Positions 1 through 7,524 are shown, numbered from the stretch's first letter. The stretch is DNA of 9,644 nucleotides from Pirellulaceae bacterium (GCA_030744095.1 JASLRF010000602.1:1-9644); one strand, 5' to 3'. Translations and numbers: made by a program. Notes: generated by a model not told the origin, from the letters alone.

Positions 1-2342
1 TTGAACTTCGCAGCCCTCTCGATGGCACCGACGGCTTCGTCAAGACGACCTTCACGATGCAAGACGCGGGCGGCATTGAGCGGCCCATGGTACTGCCCCA
101 ACGACTCGACCTGAGCGAATGCATCAGCGGCCTGTCGCAATTCGGCCTTGCCCTCGAGAAACAAGCCGATGCCGTAGTCATTCCAACGTTGCCAAGCGGG
201 AATTCCCCGATCGCCGGCCTCCACCTCTTCTGCGATTCCCGAGATAGGAAACGTCATCGTGTCCTCGGCCAGAACCATCATGGGCAACTGATTCATATAC
301 GGCTGTCCCACACGGTGTCCGCGAATCGGCTTATCACCCGGCTTGGCCGTACGAGTCATGAAGTCCGTAAACTGCTTGTCGAACTTGCGGTAGTTCAGCT
401 TCAGTTTAACGGTGATCGGTTTGGTAACGTCCCGCGGCACCTCCAATGCATAATGGGCCACCTGTGCGGCACCTGGCGGAATCTGATGATTGTAGAGCGG
501 CACAAAAATGTCCGCCGCGTTGCGACGGTCGATCCGATTGCCGTTCTTGTCCAGCACGTAAGCATTGACAAAGTGCGACCAAGGGTCAACTTCGCTGGCC
601 GCGTCCCGTCCGCCACTGCGGCCAATCACCCGTTTGCCACTGGTAACCTCGACATCCAACCAGATTTCATTCGAATCGACCGTGCCTTGGGTAAAGAGGT
701 GCCCCATCTTCAAGGTGCGAATCACGGTCTCCAACAAGTACGATCCGCCGGGCTTTAACGCGGGGACGGTAGGCCGGAGCGGAGCGTGCAATTGGCCATC
801 GATGGTGCCGCCTTCTTTGATTCCGAAAATGTCGACACGCATCACACCCTCATTGAAGTCTCGATGCGCTTCAATCACATCCGGCTCATTGCGAAGCCAC
901 GCCATCGCGGTATTGGCGCTGGGAAACAGATGGCTGTGCACGCTGGGCTGGTCCGCGCCGGGGAAGTTCTTGGCCCCAAAGTCTTTGGATGCCGCCAGGG
1001 GCATGTGGCAACCGTTGCAATTGGTTTGCGCCTGGGGCGGATAATAAAAGCTGCGTGCACCGTGGCCCGAGACTCCGCTGAGCAAATAGGGGTCGTAGTG
1101 GTTTTGGCCACGGAGAAACTCCTTGTACTGTGTCAGCTCCTTCGGCAGATGGACTTTGTGGCATGTCGAACAGAACTCGGCCGTTTTGTGGAACGGCTTG
1201 AGAAAAGTCTGCTTGTGGAACGAAGGTTTCGCTTTGACAACTGTATTGTTGATGAACTGCAACAGCGTGTTTTGACTGGAAGCAAACGGATAGTGGAGCG
1301 GCTCTTCAATCGTATAGTCGGCATTGCCACGCGTGCTGTTGATATTGGTGATCGCGTGGCACGTGCTACAGGTAATGCCCGCGTGCGCCGTGGGGTCGTT
1401 TACATCATCGTAGTTCGGATCGTCGAAGGCACCGCTAAAAAACGGGACGGGATCGTGGCAGCCAGCGCACCACCGTGCCGCCTTCAGATTGCCGTCGCGT
1501 TTCAAAGCAACTTGACGCGTCTCCCGAACGCTCGCCAAATAGGCAGGATTATTGAACGAGCTAATGTGGTGCACGCTATGGAACCACCCATCGTAAATGT
1601 CCGAGTGACATTTCTTACAGTAATCGTCCATCATCATCGTCTTGGCCGGGATGAAATCACCTGTGCCGGTGCGCGCCAGCGACGGTTCGAAATACTGTGC
1701 TCCTTCCTTGGGACCCACGGCATACCACTGCCTTGGATCCTGGGCTTGGACGATGACCATCAATAGCACGATCATGCCAACGACGGCGCCGTAGGCCAGT
1801 CCCACACGCCATTTGATCCGTGGCCCGGCCAGTCGGTGCAGCCAATACAGCCACATTGCTGAAAGCGGCGCGATCACGTGGCACCAATAGACCAGCGAAC
1901 GTGCGGCAGGCTGTTTGAGATCGAAGAAGCCTTCAATCCGTACCAGCAGGATCCCTGTAACGAGCACCACGATGCCCATGCCGAATAGGAAATAGCCAAT
2001 TCGCACGGCACGCTGATTGCGACGATTCCTGGACGCCAGCATGTGAACGGTGCCAAACACCAGGAAGGGCACGACCAGCAGCAGGCCCAGCGCCAAATGC
2101 AGCATGAGCATGCTGAGATAAAAGTGGTTTTGGTAAGTTACTCCGTCGCCCCAACGCTGGCTGACCCATTCGAGCCCCGTTACTGCAGCCAAGAACACCG
2201 AGTTCGCACCAATGACAGCCACCAGTGCGAAGACGACATAGAGCAGAATCCGTAGTCGTGGCCCGACGGCACGCACGTACTGTTTGCCGGTTGGTTGCAG
2301 CAAGTCCGCATGGCGCGACGCTGCTGAGTTCTCCGCGGACAT
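1..2342 (-). CDS. Membrane-anchored pentahaem cytochrome c with TPR (3' end outside window)
   Basis: Predicted membrane electron carrier; donor and acceptor unknown. The frame is open from ATG 2342 to base 1, giving 780 residues with the C terminus missing. A strong Shine-Dalgarno (AAAGGAG, 7-base spacer) fixes the start. Five hydrophobic helices lie near residues 30-54, 72-103, 113-137, 147-171 and 178-200. Helix 2 carries H73, H82 and H100; helix 4 carries H155 and H169, 14 residues apart, which resembles b-haem ligation. Five CxxCH haem c sites follow: CKKCH 242-246, CAGCH 292-296, CSTCH 325-329, CSTCH 391-395 and CNGCH 442-446. Residues about 480-690 are beta-rich and include a GHLFTQGT stretch (H548), a pattern I recall after the haem region of similar multihaem cytochromes. 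Residues about 715-780 look like TPRs. The haem region resembles the cytochrome c554-like superfamily. The haem c part should face the periplasm. The family call is firm; the b-haem role and substrate are inference. Confidence 0.9.
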   Translation of the reverse strand, partial: MSAENSAASRHADLLQPTGKQYVRAVGPRLRILLYVVFALVAVIGANSVFLAAVTGLEWVSQRWGDGVTYQNHFYLSMLMLHLALGLLLVVPFLVFGTVHMLASRNRRNQRAVRIGYFLFGMGIVVLVTGILLVRIEGFFDLKQPAARSLVYWCHVIAPLSAMWLYWLHRLAGPRIKWRVGLAYGAVVGMIVLLMVIVQAQDPRQWYAVGPKEGAQYFEPSLARTGTGDFIPAKTMMMDDYCKKCHSDIYDGWFHSVHHISSFNNPAYLASVRETRQVALKRDGNLKAARWCAGCHDPVPFFSGAFDDPNYDDVNDPTAHAGITCSTCHAITNINSTRGNADYTIEEPLHYPFASSQNTLLQFINNTVVKAKPSFHKQTFLKPFHKTAEFCSTCHKVHLPKELTQYKEFLRGQNHYDPYLLSGVSGHGARSFYYPPQAQTNCNGCHMPLAASKDFGAKNFPGADQPSVHSHLFPSANTAMAWLRNEPDVIEAHRDFNEGVMRVDIFGIKEGGTIDGQLHAPLRPTVPALKPGGSYLLETVIRTLKMGHLFTQGTVDSNEIWLDVEVTSGKRVIGRSGGRDAASEVDPWSHFVNAYVLDKNGNRIDRRNAADIFVPLYNHQIPPGAAQVAHYALEVPRDVTKPITVKLKLNYRKFDKQFTDFMTRTAKPGDKPIRGHRVGQPYMNQLPMMVLAEDTMTFPISGIAEEVEAGDRGIPAWQRWNDYGIGLFLEGKAELRQAADAFAQVESLGQYHGPLNAARVLHREGRLDEAVGAIERAAKF

Positions 2343-2487
2343 CGCGAGACTCCTTTGTTGGAAAGATGGATCACCATCGATTCGAAAATGAGATCGGCGG
2401 AGAACCAAGTGAGCGCAAGCTCAGGCGTAGCCAAGACGTGGCTCGCCTTCTGGGAACTCAGCAACCGGCAACGTATTGATCACAACG
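2343..2487 (-). other. 145-base gap upstream of the cytochrome gene
   Basis: Apart from the ribosome binding site, this gap holds two short inverted repeats. One is GAGC-GCAA-GCTC (2411-2422) and the other is AGCCA-N5-TGGCT (2429-2443). Neither is followed by a T tract on the minus strand, so neither looks like a complete intrinsic terminator. I found no convincing -35/-10 pair. The cytochrome gene may therefore be co-transcribed with the small secreted protein gene, with the hairpins acting on mRNA stability or partial attenuation. That last role is conjecture. Confidence 0.4.
2350..2356 (-). promoter_or_regulatory. Shine-Dalgarno site of the multihaem cytochrome gene
   Basis: The minus strand reads AAAGGAG, followed by 7 bases and then ATG at 2342. 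This is close to the ideal ribosome binding site and decides the start codon. It is one of only two clear Shine-Dalgarno sites in the window; the other precedes aceF. Confidence 0.85.
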
Positions 2488-2976
2488 TCACACAGGTAGC
2501 CAGGCAGAGGGGCACCACGAACCAAGAAAGGTCTGCGCGGCAAATCGCGGTGGTCGTTCCACGCGATCAAAGACGCCCTCGACGCGGCGCGAGGCACGGA
2601 GATCGACGCAAGATTCTCCACTTGCTGACACTGCGGCGCCTGCCGTTGGTGCAATCGCCACAAGTTCTGGGCTCGACGTGATCACGATGGGCACCGGTAA
2701 TGGCGGGGAAGCGTCGCCTTGCCGGCAACCAGGGCCCTGGCATGGAAGCCGGGAAGGGCGCTCTATCGGCATGGCTGAATCCAGTTCCGGCACCGCGTGT
2801 TGCTGCGCCTGGCGCGGCGGTTCGCGCAATGGATTTCCGATCACGACATAGTCTCCGCAGCCTGCGTGCGCGATCGACGTGATGCTGCCAAGCAGTGCGG
2901 TAACCAACAACGCGACACTGCCGAGCATCATGGCGCGGTAGCGCAGTTGACGGCGCTGGTTGTCAGTGCTTTTCAT
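2488..2976 (-). CDS. Small secreted Cys/Pro-containing protein, unknown function
   Basis: 162 residues, not recognised as a named family. The N terminus is a classic signal peptide: basic residues (QRRQLRYR, 8-14), a hydrophobic core (about 16-33) and a likely signal peptidase I site AHA-GC after A38. The mature protein begins GCGDYVVIG. It has a proline-rich middle with a PCQGPGC motif (C79 and C84), and further cysteines at 40, 123 and 155. I chose ATG 2976 because the signal peptide starts there. The same frame stays open to 3291, but that would overlap the end of the upstream gene and bury the signal peptide. There is no clear Shine-Dalgarno. A promoter lies about 60-90 bases upstream. 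The next gene downstream is the multihaem cytochrome, so a shared envelope role is plausible. The PCxGPxC pattern recalls small secreted planctomycete proteins, from memory only. The last 40 residues are the least certain part. Confidence 0.65.
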   Translation of the reverse strand: MKSTDNQRRQLRYRAMMLGSVALLVTALLGSITSIAHAGCGDYVVIGNPLREPPRQAQQHAVPELDSAMPIERPSRLPCQGPGCRQGDASPPLPVPIVITSSPELVAIAPTAGAAVSASGESCVDLRASRRVEGVFDRVERPPRFAAQTFLGSWCPSAWLPV

Positions 2977-2977
2977 G

Positions 2978-2988
2978 GCCGAAACGGC
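2978..2988 (-). repeat. Small hairpin directly before the start codon at 2976
   Basis: The minus strand reads GCCG-TTT-CGGC, ending one base before the ATG. It sits where a Shine-Dalgarno would be expected and none is present. A 4-bp all-GC stem with a three-base loop could weakly shield the initiation region. Arms this short also occur by chance. Confidence 0.35.
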
Positions 2989-3010
2989 TGATATGGAGAA
3001 GCGTCGCGTG

Positions 3011-3025
3011 TACTCGCGAAGAGTA
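3011..3025 (-). repeat. Inverted repeat near the predicted 5' end of the mRNA
   Basis: The minus strand reads TACTC-TTCGC-GAGTA, a perfect 5-bp stem with a five-base loop. With transcription starting near 3030-3031 from the adjacent promoter, this hairpin would lie within the first 20 or so bases of the transcript. 5'-terminal stem-loops are known to stabilise bacterial mRNAs; that role here is inferred from position alone. Confidence 0.4.
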
Positions 3026-3037
3026 AGTCGACAATTC

Positions 3038-3066
3038 ACTATAAGAACGAGCCAAGAAGACGTCAA
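3038..3066 (-). promoter_or_regulatory. Sigma70-like promoter for the small secreted protein gene and probably the cytochrome gene
   Basis: On the minus strand, TTGACG (3066-3061) is followed by exactly 17 bases and then TATAGT (3043-3038). That matches 10 of 12 consensus positions at the optimal spacing. It lies in the 119-base gap between the stop codon of the 1232-residue gene (3096) and ATG 2976, in the right orientation. The predicted start site is near 3030-3031, which gives a leader of about 55 bases. It is the best promoter candidate I see in the window. It suggests that the two left-hand genes form their own transcription unit. Confidence 0.65.
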
Positions 3067-3095
3067 ATCGACTGATGCGGCGTACTCACTCGCTT

Positions 3096-6000
3096 TCAAT
3101 AGTCGCGGATCGTGTTCCAAAACTCGGAGCGTTTTTGGGTCCGAGTCTGGTATTTTCGCAGATACTCTCGATAGCTCGGCGAATCTGGTACCGTCTGTTC
3201 CACTGGGAACGGATAACGCCGCATACCAACAAACGGTAGAGGCTCTACGGTTTGGCCGTAGACAGTGTTCAAGTCGGCATCCTTGTCCCACCCGACATTA
3301 TGGATGACGAAGTCCCGTACCCACCCCTCTGGAAGAGGCATCGCTGGCTCGGCAAATGTCAGAGTCATCTCGTCGCCGGCACCGATCACGACCAATCGGT
3401 CATCATTCTCGATCAGTAGCTCGCGCACGTCACCGAACTTCGTGAAGCGACCATCCATCGGCGGCCACTTGCGTGCGGGCGAGACTTTCTGATAGTCGTA
3501 GATCTCTGGCGAGTTTTCTTTGGGAGGGAGTGGCTGCGAAAAACCACGGTAATGCAAGTCGGCGGATCGTAGCGCTAGAGGCGTCTGGCGAACATCGGCT
3601 GGCAGTTCGTCGACGGTGTAGAACGCCTCGTCCCAATAGAATTCGCCCGTCGTCACAATTCGTAAACGAAAGTCGTCTGTCAGAAAAGCCTTGGACAGGT
3701 CGACGACAATCGTCTTGGTCTTTCCTCCGGGAAATCCCATATAGGGGATCGTCTCCTGCCATTTACCATCCGCGCCGGGAACCCAAATCGCAGGTGGTTT
3801 GGGGCCGTTGAGTTCCGGGTGCCGAGATAGCGCGACATTCAGCGAGGTGTCTGTCGGATAAATCCAACCGGTCAAGAATAGCTTGATTTGCCGCGCGTCC
3901 TTCAAGTCTCCCAGATCCAATTCAAGATAGTGCTGGTCAACCAGACCTGGCACAACATTCTTGTCGAAGCCGCGCATGAACGTGCCGTCGCGGTGTAAGA
4001 TTTCCGGCAACACGTTGCGTGCGTGCTGATCGCGAGCTGCCACCGGCGGGCGGCGGGTTCGCACGGTGTGAATCAGGTGTTCGGCAATCTCGGCTGGCCC
4101 AACTTTCTCATTCGAATAGAGTTCCACGTCCGCTGGATGGTCGAGGGCGATTAATCGAATGGACTCGAAGTACGCTGCCTCCCACAACTCTTCCGTAACC
4201 TGTACGGCGTAGAGCCCGTCATGTGGTTTGAGGAGGTCGCCAGGGATCAAGAGGTACTCCCATTCACGCGCCGGTGCCAACACCCCTTCGGCAAACTGCA
4301 ACCCGATTGGGGCCGCCCACAGCAAGTCGGTGAAGAACTCGAACTTCTCACCGGTCCAGGTGTACAAGTACGGGCACGAGCCCTTTAGCACCATGGTTTC
4401 GCAGATCGCCTGATTGGTCACTGGCGCGATGGCTGCTTGCGGTACGCCATTAGGCCACAAGTAACGGATCACATCTGCCTTTTCCAATTCGCCCAAGCCG
4501 AAATGCGTGACGGGTCGATGGACTACTTGGGCTTGGTAGCGGAAGCCCGTTTTTATTTCAATGAGGCCGCCGATTCCGTTGTGATTTGATTTACCCTTGT
4601 TATCGACGAGCCCCAGTGTTCGAATTTCCAGCCAGTGGTTTAGGTTGCCGCCTTCATTGGAATAGAGTGTGATACCCTGTCTCGTGAGTACGGCCACATC
4701 TTGATCGCCATCCGCGTCGAAGTCGGCCACATCGCATTTGCGAATCGCAACGGGAGTATCTCCAAACACCGACGCCGCGATCGTGAATGTCCCGTCATCC
4801 GACCCTCGGTAAACAAGGAGGCCGTCGTCGCTCCAGACAAGAGCATCCTGAAAACCGTCGTTGTCATAGTCCCACAGTGTCAGCCCATCGAATTTGATAT
4901 CTCCAGCTTGCGAAGCACGCATCGCACGGGGAATACCTGTTGGCGACGAGTGGGTCTGGATCAGCTGGAAACCGATGGCGCCGTTTCCAATCAGATCCCA
5001 CGAGGCATTGCCATCACAGTCCAAGAGCGACAGCGACGTCGACCCTTTGAGTGCGTCGAACTCTTTGTCAAGAACGACCCAACTAAAATTGCCGTGCCGT
5101 TTGTTCTCCAAGTAACCAACTAAACCACCCTCGGGCGCGGTTGCCAGAATGTCAATGTCAGCATCTCGGTCCCAATCGACCGGCAATAGACTGGTGAAAG
5201 GATGGTCGGCTGGCGGCATCCGCGAGTAGGGAGTGGCGTTGGCGAATGTCATGTTTCCACGTGCCAACAACGCCACGATTCCCTGCTGGCTGGCCAGAAT
5301 CACGTCGAGATTGCTGTCGTGGTCGAAGTCGACGAGCACGCCATGATGGGCCACCGGAACATTGAGATCCGCGGATTGTTCCACCCGCACCAACGAGCGT
5401 TTTTGGCTTTCGCTATCGAGTTCGTTGCGCAGGACGAGCAGTCCAGATTCGCCGAAGATCACCACGTCGACATCCGCGGCGTAGCAGACATGGGGCTTAA
5501 GTGGCCCAGGACTCCCGTCTTCCGTTTCTTCGTGGGCGATCGTGTGGTCACGATCGTGATCCAGGTCGGCCACCAGGAGCCCACGCACGCCGGGAGGAAT
5601 TTCCAACGCAGTCAGTAGGCCCCAAGCGCTGGCCGGTTCGGCTTGGCCATAGACTTCGACAGAGGTGGGGCGTAGCACAACGATGTCCTGCGCACCGTTC
5701 AGGTCGAAATCGACGGCGATCATGTCCACGGCGTCTTCGATCGCCGGTAACTGCCGATCCGCGGCCAGGGGCGAGAATGTCACATCAATGCCGGGACTGA
5801 GGGCGGGTGGCTGCGGGTACATGTCACGGAACGCCGGACTGAAATTGTGGACGACGAACCCAAGCGGATGGGGTTTCAGACGCTTCAGGTCACCCTGCGC
5901 AAACTCGTGTCTACGCATCGAATTGAAGAACACGATACGTACGCGCCCCTTGACTACAGGCCAGTTTCCCTGCTCTGCTGCTTCAATCGCGGCATCCACC

Positions 6001-6794
6001 ATCGCAAAGATATCGATCTTCACCGTGTCCTGGATCTGCCTTTGCAACGGCGCGATCGTCTCTTTTGAAGCTCTCAAGGTCTCGACGATCGAGGCGTCTT
6101 CTTTCTCTGCCTGAACCAACAGCCACTCGCCCAGTACGAACAAGTTATCGGGAGCTCTCTGATAGGCGCGGCCCAGGGCGGCTTCGCCAAGTCTGCGCGC
6201 ATCGGCATCTTCGACGAATCTCATTGCCTCGAACAACTGATACGGGTAGCCGACCATCGAGGGGTCACGCCGTTCGGCAGTTTGCAACGACTTGATCGCC
6301 CTGGCCAAGAATGTACCGTTGGCGTCAGGGTCCTGGGCGATGAGATTGTTGCCGGCCTTGAGGGCCGTCATGGCATCGAGCCAAGCGGTTGTGGCAGCCG
6401 CGGGTTCAGCCTGACGAAGCCGGTCCAGCGCCTCTTCCATCGCCGGAAGATCCACCTTTCCTTCGTCATAGGCCAGGAATCGACCGATAGCCAGGTTCCG
6501 ATTTGGCAGCGCTTCCTGGGGAAGCTGTCGTCCGATCTCCAGGAACAACTGGTCGGCAGCCTCCAACTCTGCGTTTTCCAAGTGGGCAATCGCGACGTGC
6601 GCGTCATGCACCAATTGCGCGGCCGTGTCTGGCGCAAGCGGTTCGCTGACAATGTCGACGTCCACAGGCCCAGGCGGGATCTCCGGCTGCCTGGCATAAT
6701 AGACAAACGCGCCAATGACCAGTCCGGCGATAGCGCCGACCAGAAAAAGCAGACGATTTCGATCCGAGGCCGGAGTGCTTGAGGGGCCGTTCAT
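3096..6794 (-). CDS. Membrane-anchored FG-GAP/VCBS repeat protein with ASPIC/UnbV segment
   Basis: 1232 residues; likely a non-cytoplasmic scaffold or binding protein of unknown partner. A single hydrophobic helix (about 14-33) after a short basic N terminus looks like an uncleaved anchor. Residues about 55-280 are alanine-rich, helical and TPR-like. From about 355 to 715 come FG-GAP/VCBS-type loops. The best are DYDNDGFQD (642-650) and DFDADGDQD (691-699), which fit the calcium-binding DxDxDGxxD pattern. Degenerate copies lie near 362, 410, 489, 540 and 592. An ASPIC/UnbV-like segment follows (about 738-790), with GIGG, HFGLG and LWPNG. A long C-terminal region (about 805-1232) opens with CPYLYTW, FFTDLLW and a TEELWEAAYF stretch, which I recall at the end of other CRTAC1-like proteins. 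ATG 6794 gives the membrane anchor at the N terminus; the Shine-Dalgarno is weak. It lies 61 bases after the methyltransferase gene. The domain calls are firm; the function is not. Confidence 0.9.
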   Translation of the reverse strand: MNGPSSTPASDRNRLLFLVGAIAGLVIGAFVYYARQPEIPPGPVDVDIVSEPLAPDTAAQLVHDAHVAIAHLENAELEAADQLFLEIGRQLPQEALPNRNLAIGRFLAYDEGKVDLPAMEEALDRLRQAEPAAATTAWLDAMTALKAGNNLIAQDPDANGTFLARAIKSLQTAERRDPSMVGYPYQLFEAMRFVEDADARRLGEAALGRAYQRAPDNLFVLGEWLLVQAEKEDASIVETLRASKETIAPLQRQIQDTVKIDIFAMVDAAIEAAEQGNWPVVKGRVRIVFFNSMRRHEFAQGDLKRLKPHPLGFVVHNFSPAFRDMYPQPPALSPGIDVTFSPLAADRQLPAIEDAVDMIAVDFDLNGAQDIVVLRPTSVEVYGQAEPASAWGLLTALEIPPGVRGLLVADLDHDRDHTIAHEETEDGSPGPLKPHVCYAADVDVVIFGESGLLVLRNELDSESQKRSLVRVEQSADLNVPVAHHGVLVDFDHDSNLDVILASQQGIVALLARGNMTFANATPYSRMPPADHPFTSLLPVDWDRDADIDILATAPEGGLVGYLENKRHGNFSWVVLDKEFDALKGSTSLSLLDCDGNASWDLIGNGAIGFQLIQTHSSPTGIPRAMRASQAGDIKFDGLTLWDYDNDGFQDALVWSDDGLLVYRGSDDGTFTIAASVFGDTPVAIRKCDVADFDADGDQDVAVLTRQGITLYSNEGGNLNHWLEIRTLGLVDNKGKSNHNGIGGLIEIKTGFRYQAQVVHRPVTHFGLGELEKADVIRYLWPNGVPQAAIAPVTNQAICETMVLKGSCPYLYTWTGEKFEFFTDLLWAAPIGLQFAEGVLAPAREWEYLLIPGDLLKPHDGLYAVQVTEELWEAAYFESIRLIALDHPADVELYSNEKVGPAEIAEHLIHTVRTRRPPVAARDQHARNVLPEILHRDGTFMRGFDKNVVPGLVDQHYLELDLGDLKDARQIKLFLTGWIYPTDTSLNVALSRHPELNGPKPPAIWVPGADGKWQETIPYMGFPGGKTKTIVVDLSKAFLTDDFRLRIVTTGEFYWDEAFYTVDELPADVRQTPLALRSADLHYRGFSQPLPPKENSPEIYDYQKVSPARKWPPMDGRFTKFGDVRELLIENDDRLVVIGAGDEMTLTFAEPAMPLPEGWVRDFVIHNVGWDKDADLNTVYGQTVEPLPFVGMRRYPFPVEQTVPDSPSYREYLRKYQTRTQKRSEFWNTIRDY

Positions 6795-6855
6795 GTGCTT
6801 TCGTACGCCGGGCTACTTGTCTTGGTTCAAGAGGACCGTCAAAAAAACAGATAGA
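6795..6855 (-). other. 61-base gap with a T7 run after the methyltransferase stop
   Basis: A run of seven T residues on the minus strand (6847-6841) begins 8 bases after the methyltransferase stop codon. No strong hairpin directly precedes it. The nearest GC stem (CGGCC/GGCCG) lies inside the coding region, well upstream. A TTGACG follows the T run, but at 17 bases its -10 would be CAAGTA, a poor match. Partial termination or a weak promoter is possible; neither is supported well enough to call. Confidence 0.35.
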
Positions 6856-7524
6856 TCATTGTGACGCGATTCGGCCCGCGAACAAGGCCGCACTTCCGAC
6901 GACCTCGAGAACATGTGATTCAAAATGCTCACCCAACGCGGAGCCCAGTTGGTCCAGGTGGTCATCGCGATTGCAAAAGATCCGCTGGCGATTGTAGTAA
7001 GCCATCAGCCCCCGCGAGGCCCAGCCACGCTGAATCCCACCGCCTAGGAGCGTCGAGCCAAACAGGATGCCGCCTGGACGAATCAGACGCGTCAGATTCT
7101 GGAAGACGACCGCCTTGTCCAACATAGAGCCCGGCAGGCAATGCAAGACGTAATTCAAACCGACCGAATCGAACGGTGCCTCGTCGATCTCGATCGGCAT
7201 CAGCACGTTGGCTTGGAATTGCATTGGTTGATATCTCGCGATCCGCTGCGCGGCCGTCTGCAAACAGGTTGCGTTCAAATCCAGCAATCCAATCCGTGGA
7301 CGTTCGGCCGGAAACCGACAGTGGTCCAGCAGATACCCTGTACCCACTCCGACGTCGAGATGATTCGCCGAAATGTCATCGTTGTACATCCGCAGCAGCC
7401 GTGACGTTGGGCATCGCCAGATCCAGCGGTTCGAAATGCCCAAGACCAGAAAGTCGTAGATCCGGAGTGTCGCCTTGGTATAGATGGCTTGCCCAGCGTC
7501 GATCTCGTCGGCGGTTGGTGGCAT
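6856..7524 (-). CDS. Class I SAM-dependent methyltransferase, substrate unknown
   Basis: 222 residues, predicted cytoplasmic and soluble. It transfers a methyl group from S-adenosylmethionine to an unidentified acceptor. Motif I is HLDVGVGTGYLLD (about residues 55-67), the glycine-rich SAM-binding loop. It is followed by the acidic post-I strand GLLDLN, where the aspartate would bind the ribose hydroxyls. Downstream, a hydrophobic strand (LNYVLHCLPG) and LIRPGGILFGS match the usual motif II/III region of the Rossmann fold. The length is typical of a single-domain enzyme. The N terminus has a distinctive YDFLVLGISNRWIWRCPT stretch before motif I. The ATG at 7524 is 65 bases after the aceF stop and lacks a clear Shine-Dalgarno, so it could be read through from the aceEF transcript. 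Nothing in the neighbourhood names its substrate. Confidence 0.88.
   Translation of the reverse strand: MPPTADEIDAGQAIYTKATLRIYDFLVLGISNRWIWRCPTSRLLRMYNDDISANHLDVGVGTGYLLDHCRFPAERPRIGLLDLNATCLQTAAQRIARYQPMQFQANVLMPIEIDEAPFDSVGLNYVLHCLPGSMLDKAVVFQNLTRLIRPGGILFGSTLLGGGIQRGWASRGLMAYYNRQRIFCNRDDHLDQLGSALGEHFESHVLEVVGSAALFAGRIASQ

Noticed and set aside
57..758. Long plus-strand open frame (233 codons)
   Set aside because: It lies opposite the multihaem cytochrome gene, whose minus-strand frame has CxxCH motifs and clear domain structure. The plus-strand translation has no recognisable motif and is a shadow.
786..1766. Plus-strand open frame of 326 codons
   Set aside because: It is fully antisense to the haem c region of the cytochrome. 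Its length comes from high GC and codon bias on the other strand.
2429..2443. AGCCA-N5-TGGCT inverted repeat as a terminator or operator
   Set aside because: It is short, has no T tract after it, and no second copy is present. I keep it only as a note on the gap.
2857..2873. Lipobox (lipoprotein cysteine) at C40 of the small secreted protein
   Set aside because: The residues before the cysteine are H-A-G, with histidine at the position that normally holds L, V or I. A signal peptidase I site after AHA fits better.
2977..3291. N-terminal extension of the small secreted protein up to an upstream start at 3291
   Set aside because: It would overlap about 200 bases of the 1232-residue gene and place the signal peptide after residue 105. 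The ATG at 2976 gives a normal signal peptide.
6282..6782. Plus-strand open frame of 166 codons
   Set aside because: It is antisense to the anchor and TPR-like region of the FG-GAP protein, with no motif of its own.
6814..6842. Promoter upstream of the 1232-residue gene based on TTGACG
   Set aside because: The -10 at 17 bases is CAAGTA, which matches the consensus poorly, and neighbouring spacings are no better.
6841..6900. Intrinsic terminator at the T7 run after the methyltransferase gene
   Set aside because: No stable hairpin ends directly before the T run. The nearest GC stem is well upstream, inside the coding sequence.
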